Positions 16,553 to 26,570 are shown, counted from the first letter of the stretch. The stretch: 64,000 nt of DNA from Arcicella lustrica (GCF_034930985.1 NZ_JAYGIM010000008.1:124001-188000), one strand, 5' to 3'. Numbers and translations are program-made. The notes: generated from the letters alone by a model not told the origin.

Positions 16553-18937
16553 ATGCTACAAAACTACTTCAAAATCGCCATCCGAAATCTCCAACGCAAT
16601 AAGGTGTTTTCGTTGATTAATATCGCTGGACTAAGTATTGGTTTGGCTTGTTGTATGTTGATTGTACTTTATACAAAAGACGAAATCAGTTATGATCGTT
16701 TCCATAAAAACGTCAATCAGATTTATAGAATTACTTCTACAGAAACAGCTCCCGACGGAAAAGTACAGAAATTTGGCATCACGGGCATGATGCCAGGGCC
16801 AGCTTTTAAAGCACAATTACCCGAAATTGAAAATTACGTTCGTCTGCAAGGCGAATCTTATAATATCAAAAAGGGAAATGATATTTTGGTACAAGATGCC
16901 TTGAAAGTTGATAGTTCTTTCTTCTCAATTTTTACTTTTGATTTTATAGAAGGGTCTCCCAAAACAGCTTTGAAAGACCCTCAATCAGTCGTGATTTCTG
17001 AAGAAGTTGCCGAGAAATACTTTGGGGAAGAATCGGCTTTGGGGAAAACTTTGGCAATCAATTATGATGATACTTTTCAGCCTTTTACAGTTGCGGGTGT
17101 GACTAAGAAATCCCCGCAAAATTCATCCATCAAAATAGATTTATTAATGCCATTTCATCGTGAAAAAAACCATGATGACCAATGGATTAATTTTTACCTG
17201 AATACTTTCGTAACCTTAAAACCTTTGGCAAATCCAAAAGCTTTGGAGGCAAAATTTGCCAATATTTATGCTCGTGAAGCAAAAGGGCAATTGATTGAAG
17301 CCAAAGAAAAATGGAATTTTCAAAACACTATTCAATATGGTTTACAACCCTTTTTAGAGGTTCATCTTTCAACAGACTTTAGAGCGGCCAATGGTTTAAA
17401 AGACGAAAGTAATCCAATGTACTCTTATGTATTAATCGGTCTCGCAGTGTTCTTATTATTGATTGCTTGTATCAATTTCGTCAATCTCACTGTCGCTCGT
17501 TCTGTCAAAAGAAGTAAAGAAATTGGTATCAGAAAAGTAGTTGGTGGCGACCGAAAACAGTTGATTTTTCAGTTTATGGGCGAATCTTTTGTACTGAGTC
17601 TTATTGCTTTTTTATTAGCCATAGTTCTTGTAGAATTGACTTTGCCTATCTTTAATACTTTAGCCAACAAAGCCCTTTCATTAAAATATCTTTTTGATGC
17701 CCAACTAATTACTTCATACTTTTTACTCTTTCTGTTAACAGGTTTTCTGGCAGGAATTTATCCAGCTTTGATACTTTCCAGTTTTAGCCCTGTTGATACT
17801 CTTTATGGTCGATTTAAATTATCAAAAGGTAGTTTCTTACAGAAAAGTTTAGTCGTTTTCCAGTTTTCATTGGCAGCATTTATGATGATGGCAACGTTGA
17901 TTTTATATGCTCAATTTGACTTTATGGTTAAACAAGATTTGGGTTATAATGATAAAAACATCGTAGAAATTGCTACGGGAAGAATGAATCGTACCGAAAC
18001 AAATACCTTTAAACAAGAACTTTTAAAAAATCCAACAATTGAAAACGTAGCTCCACGACAAGGTGGAACTTGGAATACACTTGCCAATGTAAATGGTAAA
18101 AAAGAAATTATTTTTGCCATTGATATTGTGGATGAAGATTATCTTTCCACTTTAAAAATTCCAATGGTCCAAGGTAGAAATTTTTCTAAAGATTTCCCTT
18201 CTGATTCTTCTCAATCTATTTTAGTAAATGAAGCATTTGTGAAAGAAGCAGGTTGGAAAAACCCAATCGGACAAACAGTTGATTTCTTTTCCCGCAATAG
18301 AAAATTTCAAGTAGTGGGCGTCGTGAAAGACTATCATTATAATTCTTTGTACGAAACCATCAAACCGCAATTATTCACTTGTCATCCAGACATGGGAACT
18401 TTTGCACAATTAAGCATTAAAATTAAGCCAACCAATACGCCCAACAGTTTAAAATTCATTGAAAAAACATTCAAAAATTTACGCCCAACTCAACCTTATA
18501 TTTACGATTTTAAAGACCAGAGTAATCAAAAACAATATGAAAAAGAAGCGAAATGGAAACAGATTATCAGTTTCTCAGCTATCCTTATCATTTTCATTTC
18601 TTGTATCGGTCTTTTTGGTTTAGCGACACTTTCAGCCGAGAAACGTACTAAAGAAATTGGTATCAGAAAAGTATTAGGAGCCAATGCTTTAGCCATCGTG
18701 TCGATGTTGACGAAAGACTTCTTAAAATTAGTCTTGGCTTCGGTAGTTTTTGCATTTCCATTAGCTTGGTGGTCGGCGAATAAATTCTTAGAAAGTTACC
18801 CATATCGTATAGCTATTGACGGTTGGATGTTTGCCTTAGTATTGGTGATTTTGGTACTTATCACCATCTTGACGATAAGCTATCAAGCCTTAAAATCAGC
18901 TTTGGCAAATCCTGTAAAGAGTTTAAGGACAGAATAA
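16553..18937 (+). CDS. ABC transporter permease, MacB/FtsX type (794 aa)
   Basis: Complete permease, 12 bases after the previous one. First motif SKEIGIRKVVGG (KEIGIRK 322-328), where most copies have AKEVGVRK; second motif EKRTKEIGIRKVLGANALAI from about 697. Helix 1 (GLSIGLACCMLIVLYTKDE) is cysteine-bearing. The second core is short, with MVQGRNFSKDFPSDSSQSIL and the shared VVGVVKDYHYNSLYETIKP signature. Its stop codon is followed by a perfect 29-base palindrome and a strong terminator, so this is the last gene of the first transcription block of the array. Pairing with the upstream gene as two different permease subunits is an inference from the spacing. Confidence 0.92.
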   Translation: MLQNYFKIAIRNLQRNKVFSLINIAGLSIGLACCMLIVLYTKDEISYDRFHKNVNQIYRITSTETAPDGKVQKFGITGMMPGPAFKAQLPEIENYVRLQGESYNIKKGNDILVQDALKVDSSFFSIFTFDFIEGSPKTALKDPQSVVISEEVAEKYFGEESALGKTLAINYDDTFQPFTVAGVTKKSPQNSSIKIDLLMPFHREKNHDDQWINFYLNTFVTLKPLANPKALEAKFANIYAREAKGQLIEAKEKWNFQNTIQYGLQPFLEVHLSTDFRAANGLKDESNPMYSYVLIGLAVFLLLIACINFVNLTVARSVKRSKEIGIRKVVGGDRKQLIFQFMGESFVLSLIAFLLAIVLVELTLPIFNTLANKALSLKYLFDAQLITSYFLLFLLTGFLAGIYPALILSSFSPVDTLYGRFKLSKGSFLQKSLVVFQFSLAAFMMMATLILYAQFDFMVKQDLGYNDKNIVEIATGRMNRTETNTFKQELLKNPTIENVAPRQGGTWNTLANVNGKKEIIFAIDIVDEDYLSTLKIPMVQGRNFSKDFPSDSSQSILVNEAFVKEAGWKNPIGQTVDFFSRNRKFQVVGVVKDYHYNSLYETIKPQLFTCHPDMGTFAQLSIKIKPTNTPNSLKFIEKTFKNLRPTQPYIYDFKDQSNQKQYEKEAKWKQIISFSAILIIFISCIGLFGLATLSAEKRTKEIGIRKVLGANALAIVSMLTKDFLKLVLASVVFAFPLAWWSANKFLESYPYRIAIDGWMFALVLVILVLITILTISYQALKSALANPVKSLRTE

Positions 18938-18942
18938 CTATT

Positions 18943-18971
18943 GTAGAGACGTTGCAATGCAACGTCTCTAC
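18943..18971 (+). repeat. 29-base palindrome (dispersed-repeat type)
   Basis: Arms GTAGAGACGTTGCA and TGCAACGTCTCTAC (14 bases each, perfect) around one A. As RNA it is a strong stem with a small loop. Its GAGACGTTGC core resembles dispersed palindromes I recall from bacterial genomes; copy number in this genome cannot be seen here. Confidence 0.8.
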
Positions 18972-18987
18972 GTGTTCAAAATCGTAC

Positions 18988-19017
18988 AAAAAGTGTCCGA
19001 AAACGGACACTTTTTTT
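18988..19017 (+). terminator. Rho-independent terminator ending first permease block
   Basis: Arms AAAAAGTGTCCG (18988-18999) and CGGACACTTTTT (19004-19015), loop of four A, then a run of seven T from 19011. A strong intrinsic terminator after the permease gene ending at 18937. Confidence 0.85.
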
Positions 19018-19080
19018 ATTTTAACAAAACACAAGTATTTAATTATCAATTAATTAACTTTCTGGTTTTGTTTTTGGAAT

Positions 19081-19088
19081 AAGTTTGT
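19081..19088 (+). promoter_or_regulatory. Possible -7 promoter element for second permease block
   Basis: TAAGTTTG fits the Bacteroidota TAnnTTTG element, 34 bases before the next permease start and downstream of the terminator. No TTG at the usual distance, so support is partial. Confidence 0.35.
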
Positions 19089-19122
19089 TATCATTAGCTA
19101 ATTCTGTTTAACCTCATAAAAT

Positions 19123-21525
19123 ATGCTCAGTAATTACTTCAAAATAGCATTTAGAAATCTTGTAAGAAACAAGGTTTACTCTTTTATTAATATTGGTGGA
19201 TTGGCTGTTGGAATGGCAGTGGCGATGCTTATTGGGCTATGGATTCATGATGAGCTAACTTATAATACTTATCATCAAACCTATGATAAAATTGGTTTGG
19301 CGATGCAACACCAAACAGAAAACGGGACAGTTTTTACTGGACAAGCGATGCCTTTTCCGATTGGTGCTGAGCTAAAGAATAAATATGGGAACAACTTCAA
19401 ATATATAGCGATGGCTTCGTGGGAAGGCGAACATATATTATCTATTGGTGATAAAAAATTATCTACTCCTGGAATATATTTTGATGTAGATGCCCCAAAA
19501 ATGTTGTCTTTAACAATGCTGAAAGGAACAAACGAAGGTTTAAAAAACCCAAATTCTATTTTACTTTCAGAATCGACAGCAAAAGCCTTTTTTGCAGATG
19601 CTGACCCTATCAACCAAACACTAAAAATTGATAATAAACTCTCTGTAAAAGTAACGGGCGTTTATGAAGATTTACCTTTTAATACGAATTTCAAGGATTT
19701 AAAATTTATAGCACCTTGGGATTTATATGTTTCTTCGGAAGATTGGATAAAAAGAGCAAGAGATAACAATCAATGGGATAATAATTCCTTTCAGCTTTAC
19801 GCCCAAATTGCTGATAATGTAGATTTTGAAACAGTTAACAAAAGAATACTTCGTTCAAAATTCAATAATTTACCTAAGGAAGAAAGACGTTTCGATGCCC
19901 GAATTTTCTTGCAACCAATGGCAGATTGGCATTTAAAATCTAACTGGAAAGACGGCGTAAATACAGGAGGATTAATAGAATACGTTTGGTTATTTGGCAT
20001 TGTAGGCATTTTTGTATTGCTTTTGGCTTGTATCAATTTTATGAATTTAAGCACTGCTCGCTCTGAAAAACGTGCGAAAGAAGTAGGTGTTAGAAAAGCA
20101 ATTGGCTCGGCTCGTAGTCAATTAATCATTCAATTCTTGAGTGAATCTTTATTAGTTGTTGCTTTCGCTTTTGTATTTTCAATTATTTTAGTAGAAATCA
20201 CTTTGCCTTTTTTCAATGAAGTAGCCGATAAAAAAATGACGATTTTATGGACAAATCCTTTGTTCTGGTTACTTTCTTTAGGCTTTAGTTTATTGACTGG
20301 TTTAATCGCTGGAAGTTATCCAGCTTTATATTTATCTTCTTTTCAACCTGTGAAAGTACTAAAAGGTACTTTTAAAGTTGGTAGATTTTCTTCGCTTCCA
20401 CGCAAAGTGTTGGTAGTTTTTCAATTCACCGTTTCAGTTGCTTTAATTATCGGAACAATTATCATTTACAAACAAGTACAGTTTTCTAAAAACAGGCCTA
20501 TTGGCTACAATAGAGATGGACTGATGATGATAATGATGAAAACACCTGAGTTTTATGGAAAATTTGATTTACTCCGCAACGAACTTAAGAATACTGGTGC
20601 AATCGTAGAGCTATCAGAATCTTCAAGTCCAATCACTGACGTATGGTCGAACTCAGGTGGTTTTTCATGGGAAGGCAAAGACCCCAATTTAGATACTGAC
20701 TTTGCACACATCTTTGTTACCCATGAATTTGGAAAAACAGTAGGCTGGCAGTTTAAAGAAGGAAGAGATTTCTCAAGAGACTTTTCTACCGATTCGTCAG
20801 GCTTAGTTATTAATGAAGCTGCCGTGAAGTTTATGGGTATTAAAAACCCTGTCGGAAAAACTGTTACATCAGGAACGGGTAAAGATGCACAAAATTTCAC
20901 CATTATTGGTGTAATTAAAGATATGCTAATGCAATCGCCATACAAACCCGTAAAGCAATCTTTTTACTTCTTGAGTTCGCACAATGTAAATTGGATAAAC
21001 CTAAAGTTGAACCCTAATAAAAGTACGAGCGAGTCTATTTCAAAGATAGAAGCGACCTTCAAAAAGTACATTCCCTCCGCTCCTTTTGACTATAAATTTG
21101 CAGATGATGAATTTGCAAGAAAATTTAAAACGGAAGAGCGCATTGGAACATTAGCTTTATTTTTTGCTGCACTTGCTATTTTTATTTCATGTTTAGGTTT
21201 GTTCGGATTAGCTTCTTTCGTAGCAGAACAACGAACCAAAGAAATTGGCATCAGAAAAGTATTAGGTGCTACCATTTTGAATTTATGGTCTTTATTGTCA
21301 AAAGATTTTCTGGTTTTGGTGATTATTTCTCTGCTTACGGCTACGCCACTTGCTTATTACTTTATGCACGATTGGCTACAGAAGTATGAATACCGAACAG
21401 ATATTTCTTGGTGGATTTTTGTACTGGCTAGCTTGGGTGCATTAACCGTTACATTATTAACAGTAAGTTTTCAGGCGATAAAAGCGGCACTGGCAAACCC
21501 TGTAAAGAGTTTGAGGACAGAGTAA
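19123..21525 (+). CDS. ABC transporter permease, MacB/FtsX type, subfamily A (800 aa)
   Basis: Complete permease and first gene after the internal terminator. It belongs with the genes at 6144, 8640 and 21630: GMAVAMLIGLWIHDELTY in helix 1, CINFMNLSTARSEKRAKEVG (KEVGVRK 319-325), SSFQPVKVLKGTFKVGRF, and KEIGIRKVLGATILNLWSLL from 706. It is six residues longer than its three relatives, the difference lying in the periplasmic cores (for example GTGKDAQNFTIIGVIKDMLM). The variable segment of the second core is SPITDVWSNSGGFSWEGKDP. A likely promoter element lies at 19081. Substrate unknown. Confidence 0.93.
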   Translation: MLSNYFKIAFRNLVRNKVYSFINIGGLAVGMAVAMLIGLWIHDELTYNTYHQTYDKIGLAMQHQTENGTVFTGQAMPFPIGAELKNKYGNNFKYIAMASWEGEHILSIGDKKLSTPGIYFDVDAPKMLSLTMLKGTNEGLKNPNSILLSESTAKAFFADADPINQTLKIDNKLSVKVTGVYEDLPFNTNFKDLKFIAPWDLYVSSEDWIKRARDNNQWDNNSFQLYAQIADNVDFETVNKRILRSKFNNLPKEERRFDARIFLQPMADWHLKSNWKDGVNTGGLIEYVWLFGIVGIFVLLLACINFMNLSTARSEKRAKEVGVRKAIGSARSQLIIQFLSESLLVVAFAFVFSIILVEITLPFFNEVADKKMTILWTNPLFWLLSLGFSLLTGLIAGSYPALYLSSFQPVKVLKGTFKVGRFSSLPRKVLVVFQFTVSVALIIGTIIIYKQVQFSKNRPIGYNRDGLMMIMMKTPEFYGKFDLLRNELKNTGAIVELSESSSPITDVWSNSGGFSWEGKDPNLDTDFAHIFVTHEFGKTVGWQFKEGRDFSRDFSTDSSGLVINEAAVKFMGIKNPVGKTVTSGTGKDAQNFTIIGVIKDMLMQSPYKPVKQSFYFLSSHNVNWINLKLNPNKSTSESISKIEATFKKYIPSAPFDYKFADDEFARKFKTEERIGTLALFFAALAIFISCLGLFGLASFVAEQRTKEIGIRKVLGATILNLWSLLSKDFLVLVIISLLTATPLAYYFMHDWLQKYEYRTDISWWIFVLASLGALTVTLLTVSFQAIKAALANPVKSLRTE

Positions 21526-21629
21526 TTTGAGTTGGCAGTTTTGAGTGCGAAGAAAGAAGCATTTTTTGCCAAAACTCCAAATCTAAAATCCTTTAGTCAT
21601 TTAGTCATCAATCCTAAAGTCATGTCATT
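21526..21629 (+). repeat. Array spacer repeat, copy 7
   Basis: Spacer of 104 bases: GTTGGCAGTTTTGAGTGCGAAG, CCAAATCTAAAATCC and TTTAGTCATCAATCC blocks. The GAGTGAGGAG part has drifted to GAAAGAAGC. Confidence 0.65.
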
Positions 21630-24014
21630 ATGTTACGAAATTACCTCAAAATAGCCTTTCGTAATCTTGTCAAAAACAAGGTTTACTCTTTTATAAATAT
21701 TGGTGGATTAGCCGTTGGCATGGCAGTAGCAATGTTGATTGGTTTGTGGATTCATGATGAATTATCGTTCAATAAATATCATAAAAACTATGATAGAATT
21801 GCACAGGTAATGCAACACCAAACCTTTAATGGTGAAGTGGGTACTCAGACATCTAATCCTTATTTACTCGGAGCTGAAATTCGTGAAAAATATGGAAGTG
21901 ATTTCAAATTCGTACTCATGTCTTCTGGAAGAGGAAAGCATATCTTGAAGTTTGGTGATAAAAAACTTTCTATACGAGGCGAATACATTGAAGCTGAAGC
22001 CCCAGAAATGCTAAGCTTAAAAATGCTTAAAGGAACAAATAATGGATTGAAAGATCCATCATCAGTATTAATTAATGAATCAACCGCCAAAGCATTTTTT
22101 GGTAATGAAAATCCTTTATTCAAATCTTTTAGAATTGATAATAAATTTGATTTAAAGGTAACTGGAGTTTATGAGGATATTCCTCATAATTCTGATTTCC
22201 ATGATTTAGCATTCATTGCTCCTTGGGACCTTTACATTAAAAATGAAAATTGGGATGAAAAACTCTCTAATCCTTGGCGAAGCAATGCTTTTCAAACTTA
22301 TGCACAATTGGCTGATAATGCTGATGTAGATAAGGTTTCTGCAAAAATAAAAGATGTTAAACTCAATAAAGTAGATAAAGCTAATGCTGCTTTTAAACCC
22401 GAAGTATTTCTTCATCCTATGAAGAAATGGCATCTATATTCTGAATTTAAAAATGGTGTCAATACAGGAGGACAAATTGAATTTGTTTGGTTATTTGGTA
22501 TCATTGGCATTGCTGTATTGCTCTTAGCTTGTATCAATTTTATGAACCTAAGTACGGCTCGTTCAGAAAAACGTGCGAAAGAAGTAGGTGTCAGAAAAGC
22601 GATTGGTTCTATGCGTGGACAATTAATAACCCAATTCCTTACTGAATCTTTCTTGGTAGTAATGATAGCTTTTATTTTATCCTTACTCCTTGTAGAACTC
22701 AGTTTGCCTGCTTTCAATGAAATTGCTGATAAAAAAATAAGCATTCTATTCACAAACCCGCTTTTTTGGCTTTTGGGTTTAGGCTTTAGTTTAGTTACTG
22801 GTTTTGTAGCTGGAAGTTATCCAGCCTTATATTTATCTTCTTTTCAACCTGTTAAAGTACTAAAAGGTACTTTCAGAATTGGACATTTTGCATCTATGCC
22901 ACGAAAGGTGTTAGTGGTCTTACAGTTTACCGTTTCTATTACATTAATCATTGGAACGATTATCGTCTATAACCAAATTCAATTTGCTAAAAACCGCCCA
23001 ATAGGATATAACAGAGATGGATTATTAGCCATGTTTGTCAATAATCAGGAGCTAATACAACATTATAATGCCATCAGAAATGACTTGATAAAGACGGGAA
23101 CGGTATCAGAAATGTCTGAATCTTCAAGTCCTACCACGGGCGTTTGGGCAATTAATAATGGTTATGATTGGAAGGGCAAAGACCCAAGTGTTCAAGGCAA
23201 TTTTGGAACAGTAGCAGTAACCCACGATTTTGGAAAAACTGTAGGTTGGCAATTTAAAGAAGGTAGAGATTTCTCAAGAGCATTTTCAACCGATTCTACT
23301 GGTGTTGTATTAAACGAAGCAGCGGTGAAATTTATGGGCATTAAACAAGTAGTTGGCGAAACCATGCAAATTGATGGAAAACCCTATAAGATACTTGGAG
23401 TAGTAAAAGATATGGTCATGAATTCTCCGTATCAACCTGCTTTGCGAACTGTTTTTATGTTAGACTATAAGTGGATAAATATCATTAATATAAAAATCAA
23501 TCCTAAAGTAAGTTCCTCAAAAGCATTAGATCAAATTGAGACTGTATTAAAAAAATACACTCCTGATACTCCATTTGATTATTGGTTTGTTGATGATGAG
23601 TATAATCTAAAATTTCTTAACGAAGTAAGAATCGGGAAACTGACTTCATTCTTTGCAGTACTTGCTATTTTCATTTCTTGTTTAGGTTTGTTTGGATTAG
23701 CCTCTTTTGTAGCTGAACAACGAACAAAAGAAATTGGCATCAGAAAAGTATTAGGTGCTACCGTTTTGAATCTATGGACATTGCTCTCAAAAGAGTTTGT
23801 ATTACTCGTACTAATTTCTCTCTTAACAGCAGTACCAATCGCATATTATTATATGAACAATTGGTTACAAAGCTATGATTACAGAACAGAAATTTCTTGG
23901 TGGACTTTCGCAATTTCTGGCTTAGGAGCATTAGTTATCACTTTATTGACGGTAAGTTTCCAAGCCATTAAAGCAGCTTTAGCCAATCCTGTAAAGAGTT
24001 TGAGAACGGAGTAA
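21630..24014 (+). CDS. ABC transporter permease, MacB/FtsX type, subfamily A (794 aa)
   Basis: Complete permease, fourth member of the close subfamily and tandem partner of the gene at 19123. Motifs: KEVGVRKAIGS from about 317 and KEIGIRKVLGATVLNLWTLL from 700. The variable segment of the second core is SPTTGVWAINNGYDWKGKDP. The cores otherwise keep the GKTVGWQFKEGRDFSRAFST pattern shared by the four. The spacer upstream is the drifted copy 7; the spacer downstream (24015-24104) lacks the repeat. The order A-A, three others, A-A in the array suggests a block duplication. Substrate unknown. Confidence 0.93.
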   Translation: MLRNYLKIAFRNLVKNKVYSFINIGGLAVGMAVAMLIGLWIHDELSFNKYHKNYDRIAQVMQHQTFNGEVGTQTSNPYLLGAEIREKYGSDFKFVLMSSGRGKHILKFGDKKLSIRGEYIEAEAPEMLSLKMLKGTNNGLKDPSSVLINESTAKAFFGNENPLFKSFRIDNKFDLKVTGVYEDIPHNSDFHDLAFIAPWDLYIKNENWDEKLSNPWRSNAFQTYAQLADNADVDKVSAKIKDVKLNKVDKANAAFKPEVFLHPMKKWHLYSEFKNGVNTGGQIEFVWLFGIIGIAVLLLACINFMNLSTARSEKRAKEVGVRKAIGSMRGQLITQFLTESFLVVMIAFILSLLLVELSLPAFNEIADKKISILFTNPLFWLLGLGFSLVTGFVAGSYPALYLSSFQPVKVLKGTFRIGHFASMPRKVLVVLQFTVSITLIIGTIIVYNQIQFAKNRPIGYNRDGLLAMFVNNQELIQHYNAIRNDLIKTGTVSEMSESSSPTTGVWAINNGYDWKGKDPSVQGNFGTVAVTHDFGKTVGWQFKEGRDFSRAFSTDSTGVVLNEAAVKFMGIKQVVGETMQIDGKPYKILGVVKDMVMNSPYQPALRTVFMLDYKWINIINIKINPKVSSSKALDQIETVLKKYTPDTPFDYWFVDDEYNLKFLNEVRIGKLTSFFAVLAIFISCLGLFGLASFVAEQRTKEIGIRKVLGATVLNLWTLLSKEFVLLVLISLLTAVPIAYYYMNNWLQSYDYRTEISWWTFAISGLGALVITLLTVSFQAIKAALANPVKSLRTE

Positions 24015-24104
24015 TTTCTATTGAAATGTTAAAAAAAGTTAAGCTAATTCAGAATCTCTTTTTGCCTGGTTATCTTCACTTTAAACTAACAAATTTTAGA
24101 AATC

Positions 24105-26516
24105 ATGATACAAATTTACTTTAAAATAGCTTGGAGAAACTTGATGAAACGGAAGTTTTACGCTTTCGTTTCTATCTTGGGTTTATCTGTCGGCATTACT
24201 TTTACTTTACTCATTGGCACTTATATCTGGGGAGAATTACAAGTAAACACTGATTTAAAAAATGTAGAAAATCAGTACTTGATTCAAAGCAAGTGGAAGA
24301 AACCTGATATTGGCTTAGAAATAACAACGCTTGCGCCTTTGGCAAAAACCTTAAAGGAAAACTATCCAAATTTGGTAGAAAACTATTATGGTTTTGAAGG
24401 TTATACCTCCACTATTTCAAATGGAGATAAAGTTTTCAGAGAAGATATTCAAATTGGAGATGCTACTTTGTTGAATATGTATGGTTTTGAATTACTGTAT
24501 GGAGATAGCAAAACTGCGCTAAACCAGCCTTATACAATGGTAATTTCTTCTGAACAAGCCATTAAGTATTTCGGAAAATTAGATTGTTTTGGGAAAAGCT
24601 TGACTATCGAATCTAATAGTGGTCAGAAAAAGAGTTTTATGATTACTGGAGTACTGGGGAAAGTAAATACCAATTCAGTAATGAACTTACTTTCAGATAC
24701 TCGAATTCCAATTTTAATGTCTTTTGAAAGCAGTAAATTCTGGGGAATAGAAAAGTATTTTGCTTGGAACAATCCTTATAATGTGGGCTATATTGAGTTG
24801 AAAAATGGCGTAAAACCTGAAAGTGTTGCTCAGGTAATGTCCAAGCTCATCAAAGCGAATGCTCCTGAAAATATTAGTGCAAACCTTCAGGCTTATCTTG
24901 TTCCCATGAAGAATGTTTATCTGGAAGCAAACAATGGCATTGTAAAAAAGACAATTTTTACTTTACTCTTTGTGTCGTTGTTTATACTGCTGATGGCGAT
25001 AGTCAATTTTATCAATATGTCTATCGGAAATTCAGTGACAAGGTTAAAAGAAATCGGTGTTCGGAAAATGCTTGGTAGTGAAAAAGGACAGCTAATCCGT
25101 CAATTTTTAGCTGAATCAATCTTAATTTCACTTTTTAGCTTATTGATTTCCTTAATCTTTTACGAAGTTTTTCAACCATTTTTTGGCGAAATGCTTCACA
25201 AGAAAATGCCTTCTTTGTTAACAGTATCATCTTATTTTTATCTTTTTGCTGTTCTATTTGCAGTCTTGATTGGCTTATTGTCTGGCATTTATCCTGCATT
25301 TATTTTATCAAATTTGCCTTCTATAGATTCTTTAAAAGGCAAATTGAAATCTATCAAAGAAAACATTTTTTTCAGAAGATTATTAATTGTTTCTCAATTC
25401 ACCATTGCTCTATTTGTTTTCGTCGGGGCATCTATTATATCGAAACAAGTAAATTATTTTTTCAATAAAGATTTGGGTTATCAAAAAGAAGCTGTCGTTA
25501 CGCTAAGTGTTCCTCGTGATTGGTCGCCTGTGGGAGTTGATAAAATGGAACGCATCCGTGACGAAATGGCAAAACTAAAAGAAGTAAGCCAAGTAAGTTT
25601 GTCGTATGATATTCCAGCAGGTCATGGCGGAAACAATAATGCTTTTTATAAAATGGGACAAGATTCCACCCAAGCAGTATATGTTCAGACCATCACGACG
25701 GATGAAAAATATGCGGATGCTTATCAAATTCCAATGGTTGCAGGAGTATATTTTCAGCGAAAACAGGAAGGTTTTCAAGCGGGAAAAATCGTACTGAATG
25801 AAACAGGCATAAAAACTTTGGGCTTTAAAAACCCTACGGAAGCCATTGGTAAAGAAATTCGGATTCATTATTATCCACAACCTTTTACCATTGTGGGTGT
25901 TACTAAAGATTTTCACATTGCTTCAATGCACAAAGCGATTTCACCTTTAGTATTCATGAATGTTAAAGATTTTACTTTTTTCAGGTACTTATCTTTTAAA
26001 ATTCAGCCTAACAATATCGCTCAAAGTTTGTTAAGTATAGAACAAAAATGGAAAACTTTAATGCCTGGTTCAGCTTTTGAATATACATTTATAGACGATA
26101 CGCTTCAGAAGCTTTATCAATCTGAAATTCAGCTTAAAAAAGCTTCGCAAGTAGCCACCATTTTATCAATTATTATTGTGCTCTTAGGTATTTTAGGAAT
26201 GGTTTCAATGAGTATTGCCAGAAGAACAAAAGAATTAGGAATTCGTAAAGTTTTGGGAGCATCAAGTATCAGTATTGTGATGCTGTTTTTGAAAGAATTT
26301 ATTGTTTTGATAGCCATTGCCATCGCTATTTCTTTTCCAATTGGCATTATCAGTATGAATCATTGGCTGACGGCTTATGCTTATAGGATTCAATTAGATT
26401 GGCAAACTTTTCTAACTGTTGCTTTAGGATTTAGCCTAATAATAGCCATTTTTGTTTGCTTACAAACTTTTAAAACAGCTTTAGAAAATCCGATTAAAAG
26501 CCTCAAAACAGAGTAG
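24105..26516 (+). CDS. ABC transporter permease, MacB/FtsX type, most diverged, next to ATPase (803 aa)
   Basis: Complete permease, last in the array and the most different. It starts MIQIYFKIAWRNLMKRKFY; helix 2 ends MAIVNFINMSIGNSVTRLKE rather than CINFMNLSTARS, the first motif is KEIGVRKMLGS (KEIGVRK 315-321), and the second is ARRTKELGIRKVLGASS (KELGIRK 709-715). Helix 1 lacks the LRNKVYSFINI consensus. Fifty-four bases separate its stop from the ATPase gene, and no spacer repeat lies on either side, so it is the best candidate for the ATPase's original partner. Family role: ATP-driven mechanotransmission across the inner membrane. Substrate unknown. Confidence 0.93.
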   Translation: MIQIYFKIAWRNLMKRKFYAFVSILGLSVGITFTLLIGTYIWGELQVNTDLKNVENQYLIQSKWKKPDIGLEITTLAPLAKTLKENYPNLVENYYGFEGYTSTISNGDKVFREDIQIGDATLLNMYGFELLYGDSKTALNQPYTMVISSEQAIKYFGKLDCFGKSLTIESNSGQKKSFMITGVLGKVNTNSVMNLLSDTRIPILMSFESSKFWGIEKYFAWNNPYNVGYIELKNGVKPESVAQVMSKLIKANAPENISANLQAYLVPMKNVYLEANNGIVKKTIFTLLFVSLFILLMAIVNFINMSIGNSVTRLKEIGVRKMLGSEKGQLIRQFLAESILISLFSLLISLIFYEVFQPFFGEMLHKKMPSLLTVSSYFYLFAVLFAVLIGLLSGIYPAFILSNLPSIDSLKGKLKSIKENIFFRRLLIVSQFTIALFVFVGASIISKQVNYFFNKDLGYQKEAVVTLSVPRDWSPVGVDKMERIRDEMAKLKEVSQVSLSYDIPAGHGGNNNAFYKMGQDSTQAVYVQTITTDEKYADAYQIPMVAGVYFQRKQEGFQAGKIVLNETGIKTLGFKNPTEAIGKEIRIHYYPQPFTIVGVTKDFHIASMHKAISPLVFMNVKDFTFFRYLSFKIQPNNIAQSLLSIEQKWKTLMPGSAFEYTFIDDTLQKLYQSEIQLKKASQVATILSIIIVLLGILGMVSMSIARRTKELGIRKVLGASSISIVMLFLKEFIVLIAIAIAISFPIGIISMNHWLTAYAYRIQLDWQTFLTVALGFSLIIAIFVCLQTFKTALENPIKSLKTE

Positions 26517-26570
26517 AAACATCGTTTTCAAGATTATTAATAGAAAAAGACATTTTATAAAATCAACAAT

